In this document: positions 1 to 6,901 of the stretch, piece by piece | Layout of the letters: each line of letters begins with the position of its first letter | How positions within the stretch are numbered: the stretch's first letter is position 1 | NCBI GenBank assembly: GCA_964587555.1 | Contig: CAZPLR010000018.1 | Location: forward strand, 1 to 33,967 | From: JAHHTP01 sp964587555 | Lineage (GTDB): Bacteria > Bacillota > Clostridia > Oscillospirales > Ruminococcaceae | Reading direction: 5' to 3' | Length of the DNA stretch: 33,967 bases | Position numbers and translations under genes: made by a program | The notes under the pieces: generated by a model | What the model saw: only the letters and a program-made list of their open reading frames with translations | Database searches by the model: none | What the model was told of the DNA's origin: nothing

Positions 1-942
1 GCCCGGCTTTGCAGCCTCCTTAACCGCACGGTTGGCGGCAAGCACAGCATTATAAACCGCTTTCTGCCGATCGGTGTATTTGCCGTTTACCGGATAGGTG
101 CGGGTGATGTCAGCGCAGTAGCCCTTGTAACGCGCGCCGAGGTCAAGCAGAATCAGGCTGCCATCCTCCGCAACGCAGTGGTTGGTGCAGTAGTGCATCA
201 TTGTCCCGTTTGCGCCCGAACCGGCGATGGTGTCAAATGCGACGCTCTGCGCGCCGCCGCAGCGGATCGCGTATTCAAAGTCCGCCTGCACTTGATATTC
301 GTACATGCCCGGCTGTAAACGGGAAAGCACGCGGCGCAGACCCTTGTCGGTGAGCGCAATCGCTTCTTTTATGGTTTCCAGCTCGCTTGCATCCTTGCAC
401 ATTCGCATTTTTGCCAGCAGCGGATGGCAATCCTTGACCGGAACGCCGACATGCGCCCTGGAAAAAGCAGCTGCTTTGACCGCGTTGTAGTCCGGCATGT
501 CCTCCGATGTATAGCAGGAGGTATCGAAATAAACGGCGCTTAATTCGTGGGTAAAGAGGAAGTAATCCATTCCGGAACCGAACGTGTCGGTATAACGGAC
601 GTCGGCGATGCCGCTGATCTCCTTGGCTTCCTCGACGGTCAGCCGTTTTCCAAGCCAGCGCTCAGAAAATGCGTCCGCCTTTGGAATATAAAGAACTTCC
701 TTTGTGGCTTCACCGGTGTTGTCCAGAACAAGGATCATCTGCTCGCGCTGGATTCCGGTCAGGTAGAAGAAATTTTTGTTGACCTCAAACGGCAGATACG
801 CATCGGCGGACTGATGCACCTCTACGCCGGAATAAAGGATAAGAATACTGTCCGGAAGCATCTGATTGAGTATCTGCTGACGGCGCGCGGAAATAAATTT
901 TGCGTTTTCGCTGCGCGAAAACACTTTGTTTTGTGTAGACAT
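1..942 (-). CDS. pepP: Xaa-Pro aminopeptidase (aminopeptidase P, M24B), C-terminus cut by window edge
   Basis: The frame is open from an ATG at 942 to base 1, giving 314 residues without a stop, so the gene runs off the window. An N-terminal creatinase-like domain (about 1-165) is followed by the start of the pita-bread metallopeptidase fold. LLDLGARYKGYCADITRT (266-282) carries the first two metal-ligand aspartates, D267 and D278. The remaining His/Glu ligands would lie beyond the edge. The family removes an N-terminal residue preceding proline, in the cytosol, with a two-metal centre. The start has an AAGGAG ribosome-binding site lying inside the end of the upstream permease gene, with one base between that gene's stop and this ATG, so the two are co-transcribed. 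The family assignment is strong; the exact peptide substrate cannot be read. Confidence 0.9.
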   Translation of the reverse strand, partial: MSTQNKVFSRSENAKFISARRQQILNQMLPDSILILYSGVEVHQSADAYLPFEVNKNFFYLTGIQREQMILVLDNTGEATKEVLYIPKADAFSERWLGKRLTVEEAKEISGIADVRYTDTFGSGMDYFLFTHELSAVYFDTSCYTSEDMPDYNAVKAAAFSRAHVGVPVKDCHPLLAKMRMCKDASELETIKEAIALTDKGLRRVLSRLQPGMYEYQVQADFEYAIRCGGAQSVAFDTIAGSGANGTMMHYCTNHCVAEDGSLILLDLGARYKGYCADITRTYPVNGKYTDRQKAVYNAVLAANRAVKEAAKPG

Positions 943-943
943 C

Positions 944-1822
944 TTAACACTCCTTCTTTTGATAAACTTTCTTTTGCTGGCAGAACATAAAGACTGCCGC
1001 CCCGATGATAATGATATAGCCGATGATGCTGAGCAGATCCGGACGCTCGGAGAAGATTAAAATGCCGAGCAGCGCGGAGAAGACGATCTGCGAATAATCG
1101 TAGACCGAAAGCTCTTTTGCAGGCGCGTGGCTGTACGCGGCGGTGACCGAAAACTGCGCGATACAGGCGCTGCTGCCCGCTGCAAGCAGGGAAAGCGTCT
1201 GCCAAAGGGTCATCGGCTCAAACTGCGCGATCATAAACGGCAACGTGACAAGGGTGGAAAAAAGCGAAAAATAAAAAACGATCTTTCCGCCTTTGACCCC
1301 TGCTGTGCCAAGCTTGCGCACGCAGGTGTATGCAATGCCTGCGCCCATTCCGCCCAACAGCCCGATAAACGCCGCCGGATCCATCAGCCCCGAAAAGCTC
1401 GGCTTTAGAATGAACAGGCTGCCGGCAAACGCCACGCAGACCGAGATTCCCTGCATAAGCGAGAGCTTTTCTTTTAATAAGAAAAACGAGGCGATTATCG
1501 CAAAAAACGGCGAAAGCTTGTTGAGCATCGAAGCGTCGGATAAAACGAGATGATCGATCGCGTAAAAGTTGCAGACAAGCCCCAATGTGCCGAAAAAGCA
1601 GCGGAAAAACAGGTACGCAAGATTCTGCCGCTCGATCCGCAGCGATTCCTTCTGCCGAAGCAGCACTCCTCCGGCGAAGATCAGCGCGATCAAGTTGCGG
1701 AAAAAGCTCTTTTGCATGGAGGGCAGGTCTCCGGCGAGCTTAACAAACGCTCCCATCAGCGCAAAGAAAAATGCCGCCGACAGGATATAAAAAATCCCTT
1801 TATATTTTGCGTCGATGCGCAT
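944..1822 (-). CDS. DMT-superfamily permease with two EamA domains
   Basis: This 292-aa protein is almost wholly hydrophobic, with about ten predicted membrane helices arranged as two EamA repeats (about 10-140 and 150-285). It starts ISAAFFF/ALMGAFVKLAG-like, a typical opening for drug/metabolite exporters, and the second half contains ELSVYDYSQIVFSALLGIL, a common EamA repeat signature. The length matches the usual 280-300 aa. The ATG at 1822 follows an AGGAAGGAG ribosome-binding site. It is the first gene of a two-gene operon with the aminopeptidase P, read from a TTGACA/TACAAT promoter. The family exports or imports small metabolites, amino acids or nucleosides; the substrate is not readable from sequence. 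Pairing with a peptidase hints at amino-acid export, which is only inference. Confidence 0.88.
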   Translation of the reverse strand: MRIDAKYKGIFYILSAAFFFALMGAFVKLAGDLPSMQKSFFRNLIALIFAGGVLLRQKESLRIERQNLAYLFFRCFFGTLGLVCNFYAIDHLVLSDASMLNKLSPFFAIIASFFLLKEKLSLMQGISVCVAFAGSLFILKPSFSGLMDPAAFIGLLGGMGAGIAYTCVRKLGTAGVKGGKIVFYFSLFSTLVTLPFMIAQFEPMTLWQTLSLLAAGSSACIAQFSVTAAYSHAPAKELSVYDYSQIVFSALLGILIFSERPDLLSIIGYIIIIGAAVFMFCQQKKVYQKKEC

Positions 1823-1854
1823 GGATACACTCCTTCCTGATTCTGTCTTTCCTT

Positions 1855-1883
1855 ATTGTACCCCGAAACGGTGCAAATGTCAA
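1855..1883 (-). promoter_or_regulatory. Sigma-70-type promoter of the permease-pepP operon
   Basis: On the minus strand, TTGACA (1883-1878) and TACAAT (1860-1855) are separated by exactly 17 bases, upstream of the permease start at 1822. The -35 box is a consensus match and the -10 box matches five of six. Its -35 lies only 11 bases from the -35 of the divergent araB promoter. Confidence 0.8.
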
Positions 1884-1894
1884 TTACCCTGCGG

Positions 1895-1923
1895 TTGACG
1901 CAAAAAACGTTTTATGCTATAAT
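1895..1923 (+). promoter_or_regulatory. Sigma-70-type promoter of the arabinose operon
   Basis: TTGACG (1895-1900), a 17-base spacer and consensus TATAAT (1918-1923) precede araB by about 40 bases. TGC immediately before the -10 box gives an extended -10. I saw no sequence resembling the Bacillus AraR operator (ATTTGTACGTACAAAT) around it, so the sugar-responsive regulator is not evident. Confidence 0.82.
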
Positions 1924-1966
1924 ACAGAAAAAAAGGAAGCCCGTAAGACGGGGGAGAGGAATGCAG

Positions 1967-3637
1967 ATGGAGAAATATGTGATCGGCGTGGATTTCGGCA
2001 CGCTTTCGGGCCGCGCCGTTTTGGTAGAAGTAGAAACGGGAAGAGAGCTTGCAAGCGCTGTGTATGATTATCCGCATGGCGTGATGGATGATAAACTGCC
2101 GGATGGGACAAGACTGCCTGCGGATTGGGCGCTGGAGCATCCGCAGGATTATCTGGATGTGTTTTCGCATACGATCCCGCAGGTATTGAAGGAAGCGGGA
2201 ATTTCTTCGGCGGATGTGATCGGCATTGGAATCGATTTTACCGCCTGCACTGTCCTTCCGGTGAAGAGGGACGGCACGCCGCTTTGCTTTTTGCCGGAAT
2301 TTGAGCATAACCCGCATGCGTATGTCAAGCTTTGGAAGCATCATGCGGCGCAGGATCAAGCCAATAGAGTGAATCAAACTGCGGCGGCGATGGGCGAGGA
2401 TTTTCTTGCGCGCTATGGCGGGAAGATCAGCTCGGAATGGATGATCCCAAAGGCATTGCAGATTTTGGAGGAGGAGCCGCATATTTACGACGCGATGGAC
2501 TATTTCATTGAGGCGGCGGATTGGGTTGTCTGGCAGCTAACCGGCGTGCAGACCCGCAATTCCTGCACAGCGGGGTACAAAGCGCTCTGGCATAAACAAA
2601 AGGGATATCCGGACAAGACGTTTTTCGCCGCGCTGGACCCAAGGATGGAAAATTTCGTTGCAGAAAAGCTGGATTGCCCGATCACGCCGCTTGGCAGCAG
2701 GGCAGGACAGATTACGGCGAAGGCTGCTGCACTGACCGGACTAGCGGAAGGAACAGCGGTTGCCGTCGGAAACGTCGACGCGCATGTCACCGTTCCGGCT
2801 GTCAAGATTGACGGGGAAGGAAAAATGCTTGCGATCATGGGCACCTCGACCTGTCATATGCTGCTTGGGACGGAGGAGAAAACGGTTCCGGGAATGTGCG
2901 GCGTAGTTGAGGACGGCATTTGTCCGGGCTTTTTTGGGTATGAAGCGGGACAGTCCTGCGTCGGAGATCATTTTGCGTGGTTTATCGAGAATTGCCTGCC
3001 GGCGGATTATGCGGAGCAGGCAAAGCAGGAGCAAAAGAATATCTACGTTTTCCTGCGGGAGAAGGCGCAGAAGCTTTCTCCGGGAGAGAGCGGGCTGTTG
3101 GCGCTTGACTGGTGGAACGGCAACCGCAGCGTGTTGGTGGATGCGGATCTGACCGGCGTGATGCTTGGCATGACCTTAAGCACGAAGCCGGAGGAAATAT
3201 ATCGCGCGCTGATCGAGGCGACTGCCTACGGCACACGCAAAATCATCGAAACCTTCCGGGAAAACGGAGTGCCAGTGACCGAATTTTACGCTTCCGGCGG
3301 CATTTCGCAGAAGGATCCGATGACGATGCAGATTTATGCGGATGTGATCGGAATGCCGATTAAAATCGCCGGATCGACGCAAGGGCCGGCACTTGGAAGC
3401 GCGATCTTCGGCGCGGTCGCGGCAGGCAAGGAAAAGGGCGGCTATGACGACGTGTTCGAGGCCGGACAGCGTATGGGCAAGCTGAAGGATACCGTTTACC
3501 TTCCAAATCCAAAGGCGCAGGCGGTTTACGATAAGCTTTATGCGGAATACAACCTGCTGCACGACTATTTCGGCAGAGGGGAGAATACTGTGCTGAAACG
3601 CCTAAAGGCGATCAAGAGGGAGGCGGGCAAATGTTAG
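1967..3637 (+). CDS. araB: L-ribulokinase
   Basis: A 556-aa FGGY-family kinase that phosphorylates L-ribulose to L-ribulose 5-phosphate in L-arabinose catabolism. The N-terminal phosphate-binding segment GVDFGTLSGRAV (residues 7-18) is the AraB-specific form of the FGGY motif; IGIDFTACTVLP, MGTSTCHM and the late YASGGISQKDPM segments also match ribulokinases. The length is close to the usual 560. The frame is open back to 1856, but the GGGGAGAGG ribosome-binding site at 1951-1959 and family N-termini favour ATG 1967, with ATG 1961 a close alternative. Its stop overlaps the araD start by seven bases, so the two are translationally coupled. No arabinose isomerase gene is next to it. Confidence 0.95.
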   Translation: MEKYVIGVDFGTLSGRAVLVEVETGRELASAVYDYPHGVMDDKLPDGTRLPADWALEHPQDYLDVFSHTIPQVLKEAGISSADVIGIGIDFTACTVLPVKRDGTPLCFLPEFEHNPHAYVKLWKHHAAQDQANRVNQTAAAMGEDFLARYGGKISSEWMIPKALQILEEEPHIYDAMDYFIEAADWVVWQLTGVQTRNSCTAGYKALWHKQKGYPDKTFFAALDPRMENFVAEKLDCPITPLGSRAGQITAKAAALTGLAEGTAVAVGNVDAHVTVPAVKIDGEGKMLAIMGTSTCHMLLGTEEKTVPGMCGVVEDGICPGFFGYEAGQSCVGDHFAWFIENCLPADYAEQAKQEQKNIYVFLREKAQKLSPGESGLLALDWWNGNRSVLVDADLTGVMLGMTLSTKPEEIYRALIEATAYGTRKIIETFRENGVPVTEFYASGGISQKDPMTMQIYADVIGMPIKIAGSTQGPALGSAIFGAVAAGKEKGGYDDVFEAGQRMGKLKDTVYLPNPKAQAVYDKLYAEYNLLHDYFGRGENTVLKRLKAIKREAGKC

Positions 3638-4323
3638 AAGCGCTGAAGCAGGAGGTTTACGAGGCAAATTTACAGCTTCCAAAGCATGGTCTTGTCACCT
3701 TCACATGGGGAAATGCTTCCGGGATCGACCGCAGGAGCGGGATCCTTGTAATTAAGCCGTCCGGCGTTTCCTATGAGGAGATGACTGCGCAGGATATGGT
3801 CTGCGTTGATCTAGAGGGCAACGTTGTGGAGGGAAAATGGAAGCCTTCCTCCGATATGCCGACGCATCTGGAATTGTATAAGGCGTTTCCAACCATCGGC
3901 GGCGTTGTTCACACCCATTCCCGCTGGGCGACGATCTTTGCGCAGGCCGGAAAAGAGATTCCTGCCTATGGCACGACCCATGCGGATTATTTTTACGGTT
4001 CTATCCCGTGTACACGCAGGATGAAGCAGCGGGAAATCGAAAGCGCTTATGAAAAGGAAACTGGACTGGTCATCGTCGAGCGGTTTTCCGAGCTGAATCC
4101 GGAGGATATTCCAGCGGTTTTGGTGCATAGCCACGGACCGTTTACCTGGGGGAAGGATGCGAAAGAAGCGGTTTACCATGCGGTAGTGTTGGAAGAAGTC
4201 GCGATGATGGCGTATTATACCGAGGAACTGAACCGTTTTGCACACACGCCGATACAGCAGGAGCTTTTGGATAAGCACTATCTGCGTAAGCACGGCGCAA
4301 ACGCCTATTATGGACAAAAATAA
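3631..4323 (+). CDS. araD: L-ribulose-5-phosphate 4-epimerase
   Basis: A 230-aa class II aldolase-fold epimerase converting L-ribulose 5-phosphate to D-xylulose 5-phosphate, the step linking arabinose to the pentose phosphate pathway. It aligns along its whole length with the 231-aa E. coli enzyme from memory. D75 in KPSSD, H94 and H96 in VHTHSRWATIFAQAG, and H168 in VLVHSHGPFTWGKDA are the expected active-site and zinc-ligand positions. The phosphate-binding GNASG and KPSGV segments are at 27-31 and 42-46, and the C-terminal DKHYLRKHGANAYYGQ is highly conserved. The ATG overlaps the end of araB as ATGTTAG. All catalytic residues appear intact. Confidence 0.97.
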   Translation: MLEALKQEVYEANLQLPKHGLVTFTWGNASGIDRRSGILVIKPSGVSYEEMTAQDMVCVDLEGNVVEGKWKPSSDMPTHLELYKAFPTIGGVVHTHSRWATIFAQAGKEIPAYGTTHADYFYGSIPCTRRMKQREIESAYEKETGLVIVERFSELNPEDIPAVLVHSHGPFTWGKDAKEAVYHAVVLEEVAMMAYYTEELNRFAHTPIQQELLDKHYLRKHGANAYYGQK

Positions 4324-4346
4324 AGGGGAAAGGAAGATCGATCAAA

Positions 4347-5114
4347 ATGGCTTGTTTTCAATGCAACGTCACAGCGCCAAGCTTAAATATGATTATGCAG
4401 AGCTATGTGGTGCTGCCGGACGATATTACGCCGGAGAAAAAGAAGGAGATCCCGGTTATTTATCTGCTGCATGGGCTTTCGGACAATGCGTCCGGCTGGA
4501 CACGGTTTACTTCGATTGAGCGGCACGCCCGCGCGTACGGTGCGGCGGTGATTATGCCGGAGGTGCAGCGCAGCTTTTACACCGATATGGAGTATGGATT
4601 AAACTATTTCGAGTATATTACCAAGGATTTGAAGGCATTTGCGCGCAATTTCTTTGATCTGCCGACCGATCGGGAGCATTCTTATATTGCCGGGCTTTCG
4701 ATGGGCGGCTATGGCGCGGTAAAGGCGGCGCTTCGCTTACCGGAGGAATATGCGGCCTGCGCGGGATTTTCTTCTGCCTGCGATATTCGGGAATTTTTAG
4801 AAAAGGACATGCTGTTCTTTCCGGGGGAGGCAGTGGCAATTTACGGGACTGACCTGATACTCAAGCCGGAGGATGATGTGTTTGCGCTTGCTCAAGGGGG
4901 AAGAGAGCGTCCGCTGAAGCCGCGGGTATTCCTGTCCTGCGGGACAGACGATCTGCTTTATCCGCACACGCAAAAGCTAAAAAAGGCGCTGGAGGAAAAC
5001 GACTATCCGCTTTCCTACTGGGAGTGCAAGGAGGATCACACCTGGAACTTTTGGGACATGTCGGTGCAGCGCGCGCTTTCGTTTTTCTTATCGGAGGACA
5101 AGGTGAGGAATTGA
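4347..5114 (+). CDS. EstA/esterase-D-type carboxylesterase, alpha/beta hydrolase
   Basis: A 255-aa soluble alpha/beta hydrolase of the putative-esterase family that includes tributyrin esterase EstA and S-formylglutathione hydrolase. The oxyanion segment YLLHGLSDNASGW (39-51), nucleophile elbow GLSMGG with S118, an acid in CGTDDLL (D201 or D202) and H231 in EDHTWNFWD make a full catalytic triad. There is no signal peptide, so it acts in the cytosol. It begins 23 bases after araD behind AAAGGAA, inside the sugar-use operon. In that setting removal of acetyl or feruloyl groups from imported arabino-oligosaccharides is plausible, but that is inference. Formaldehyde detoxification is the main alternative, though no formaldehyde dehydrogenase is nearby. 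Confidence 0.85.
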   Translation: MACFQCNVTAPSLNMIMQSYVVLPDDITPEKKKEIPVIYLLHGLSDNASGWTRFTSIERHARAYGAAVIMPEVQRSFYTDMEYGLNYFEYITKDLKAFARNFFDLPTDREHSYIAGLSMGGYGAVKAALRLPEEYAACAGFSSACDIREFLEKDMLFFPGEAVAIYGTDLILKPEDDVFALAQGGRERPLKPRVFLSCGTDDLLYPHTQKLKKALEENDYPLSYWECKEDHTWNFWDMSVQRALSFFLSEDKVRN

Positions 5115-5609
5115 ATGGATCGGAAATTTCTGCATGAAATCAACGCCGCCTATTTCCTTTTGGAGCGGAAGCGGGCGGAGATTGTCCGTTTTCTATCCCG
5201 CGAAGGCTTTGCGTTGGAATCCGGCTGGTACAACGGGCATTATCGGAGGGATGAAGCCGGGGACTGGCAGAGGGAATCCTACCCTATTCCGGTAATCAGC
5301 GTCAAGGGCGTTTGCGATATTGAGATTCAGTTTGATGAAATATCTGTGTCCGCAAAGCTGAAACGGGACGCGGCTTTGGAGAATTCCTTTGCGGCGTTTG
5401 CCGGTTATGATTTTGAGGCTTATGGTGTACGGGATTATCTTGCGGATTTTTATCTGCAAGGGCAGACGGTGCAGGAGATGAAGGAGAAGATCCGCGTCAG
5501 CGATGAAGCGGAAATTGGAGTTTCGGCTGTTTTCACGTTGGATCTTAACAGCAATCGGCTGCTTGAATTTGTAAAGCTGCTCAGGCAGGAAGAATTTTAC
5601 AATGCATGA
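5115..5609 (+). CDS. Conserved-looking hypothetical protein in the arabinose operon
   Basis: I do not recognise this 164-aa protein. It has no membrane segment, signal peptide or cysteine cluster. The first part, with LLERKRAEIVRFLSREGF, looks helical; the middle IPVISVKGVCDIEIQFDEISVSAKLKR looks like alternating beta strands; the end is helical again (RLLEFVKLLRQEEF). It could be a small alpha/beta regulatory or ligand-binding domain. The ATG directly follows the esterase stop codon, with GGTGAGGA as ribosome-binding site, and the reading frame ends just before the fucosidase start, so it is a genuine operon member. Its job is probably tied to the sugar genes around it. Confidence 0.75.
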   Translation: MDRKFLHEINAAYFLLERKRAEIVRFLSREGFALESGWYNGHYRRDEAGDWQRESYPIPVISVKGVCDIEIQFDEISVSAKLKRDAALENSFAAFAGYDFEAYGVRDYLADFYLQGQTVQEMKEKIRVSDEAEIGVSAVFTLDLNSNRLLEFVKLLRQEEFYNA

Positions 5610-5626
5610 AGAGGGGAAATATCAGA

Positions 5627-6646
5627 ATGAAGAAGTTAGAACGGGAGAAACAGCACGAGTGGTTTGCGCAGGCAAAATACGGTATGATGGCGCATTGGGG
5701 ACTTTATTCTCTGCTTGGCGGCGAATGGAGAAATAGACGGGTCGAAAATTATGCGGAGTGGATTCAAAGCTATATGCCGATTCCAAACGCGGAATACGAG
5801 CGGCTAGCAAAGGCGTTTCACCCGGTTTATTTTAATGCGGACGAGTGGATTAAGCTGGCAAAAGACAGCGGGATGCAGTATTTTGTCTTTACCTCCAAGC
5901 ATCATGACGGCTTTGCGATGTACCGCAGCAAGGTTGACCGCTTCAACGTTGTCGACGCGACGCCGTTTGGCAGGGACGTTGTCGGGGAATTGGCGGAGGC
6001 CTGTGCAAAATACGGGCTGAAATTCGGGCTTTACTATTCTCAGGAACTGGACTGGCATCATCCGCACGGAGGCGGATACGATCAGTTTGAGCCGTGCTCC
6101 GGCGTTTCGTGGGACAATAGCTGGGATTATCCGGAGCGGGAGAAGAAGGATTTTTCGATCTGCTTTGCGGAGAAGATTAAGCCGCAGGTCGAGGAGATAT
6201 GCCGCAATTACGGCGAGCTGTGCCTGATTTGGTTCGATGTGCCGCATACCATCACCCCGGCGCAGAGCCTGGAGCTAAATCGGCTAGTCAAGCGCTATCA
6301 GCCTCAGTGCCTGATTAATTCCCGCATCGGCAACGGCGCTTACGATTATGTTTCGCTCGGCGATAACGAGTATCCGCAGGAGTTTCAGCCGGAGGAAGAC
6401 TGCGATCCCAATAGCTTGGGCGGCTTTAAGCCATCGCCTTACGGACTTTATGAAACGGCAGGAACGCTGAATTCCTCATGGGGCTTTAAGTATTTCGACC
6501 AGAATTGGATCACGCCGCAGGTGATCCGGGAAAGACGTGAACGCTTAAACGGTATGGGGGTCAATTATTTACTAAATGTAGGGCCGGATGGACTTGGACG
6601 AATCCCGTCTTTCTCAAGGGAAGCGCTGCTTGCGGCAAAGCCGTGA
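5627..6646 (+). CDS. GH29 alpha-L-fucosidase-like glycoside hydrolase, short form
   Basis: This 339-aa protein covers the GH29 catalytic barrel. FGLYYS-like strands (133-138), KHHDGFAMY (91-99), the nucleophile segment LIWFDVPHT with D204, and YETAGTLNSSWG (275-286) with E276 as likely acid/base are visible. The family removes terminal alpha-L-fucose from glycans. It ends a few residues after the conserved NYLLNVGPDGLGRIP block, so it lacks the C-terminal beta-sandwich and is about 15 residues shorter than even compact relatives. There is no signal peptide, which suggests cytosolic action on imported oligosaccharides. The frame is open from 5606, but GAGGGG at 5611-5616 supports ATG 5627. It is the last gene of the arabinose operon. 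Confidence 0.87.
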   Translation: MKKLEREKQHEWFAQAKYGMMAHWGLYSLLGGEWRNRRVENYAEWIQSYMPIPNAEYERLAKAFHPVYFNADEWIKLAKDSGMQYFVFTSKHHDGFAMYRSKVDRFNVVDATPFGRDVVGELAEACAKYGLKFGLYYSQELDWHHPHGGGYDQFEPCSGVSWDNSWDYPEREKKDFSICFAEKIKPQVEEICRNYGELCLIWFDVPHTITPAQSLELNRLVKRYQPQCLINSRIGNGAYDYVSLGDNEYPQEFQPEEDCDPNSLGGFKPSPYGLYETAGTLNSSWGFKYFDQNWITPQVIRERRERLNGMGVNYLLNVGPDGLGRIPSFSREALLAAKP

Positions 6647-6677
6647 GAGAGCTTTAGAAGAATGTCGGATTTAGGGC

Positions 6678-6706
6678 TTTACATTTTGCGTGCGATGTGC
6701 TATAAT
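6678..6706 (+). promoter_or_regulatory. Sigma-70-type promoter of the pyrimidine operon
   Basis: TTTACA (6678-6683), a 17-base spacer and consensus TATAAT (6701-6706) with an extended -10 TGC lie just after the fucosidase gene. Transcription would start near 6713 and run through a leader of about 190 bases before pyrC, which contains the attenuator described next. Confidence 0.85.
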
Positions 6707-6773
6707 ATCTTTTGCAGGTATTTATTTGCACCGCTTGTCTTCTGTGCGCTTTGCGCATGAATGTTTGGCGGCG

Positions 6774-6862
6774 CAGCCCCAGCGATGAGGCTGACATAAA
6801 AGTTATATGAACATTTTCCAAGCTAAACTGTCAGCCTGTGACGGTTTAGCTTTTTCTTTTTT
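6774..6862 (+). promoter_or_regulatory. Transcription attenuator of the pyr operon, PyrR-type candidate
   Basis: Three helices compete in the pyrC leader. A terminator hairpin has arms 6820-6833 and 6839-6852 (nine plus four base pairs around one T/G position), a five-base loop and a run of T to 6862. An antiterminator is possible because AGGCTGACA (6788-6796) is exactly complementary to TGTCAGCCT (6829-6837), which overlaps the terminator's left arm and loop. A third hairpin pairs CAGCC (6774-6778) with GGCTG (6789-6793) and would block the antiterminator; its loop CCAGCGATGA loosely resembles the PyrR-binding loop CCNGNGAGG. High UMP with PyrR would then favour termination. The structure is seen in sequence; PyrR as the effector is inferred, and no pyrR gene is in the window. 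Confidence 0.8.
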
Positions 6863-6901
6863 CCATAAGAGAGCGTTTGCACGCCGGAAAGGAATCAAAT
6901 C

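Noticed and set aside
1856..1966. Longer N-terminus for AraB from ATG 1856.
   Set aside because: The promoter -10 and the likely transcription start lie within it, and it has no ribosome-binding site; family starts match 1967.
1861..1966. An AraR-type operator at the ara promoter.
   Set aside because: No match to the Bacillus consensus on either strand by eye.
1880..2482. Long antisense open frames over araB and over many other genes.
   Set aside because: They are shadows of real genes, with arginine/histidine-rich compositions and no family features.
6630..6720. Frameshift that would lengthen the fucosidase.
   Set aside because: I translated the other two frames after the stop; neither continues with GH29-like residues.
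6757..6810. Possible 17-codon leader peptide in the pyr leader (ATG to TGA).
   Set aside because: No ribosome-binding site precedes the ATG, and the helices in the region explain the leader without translation.
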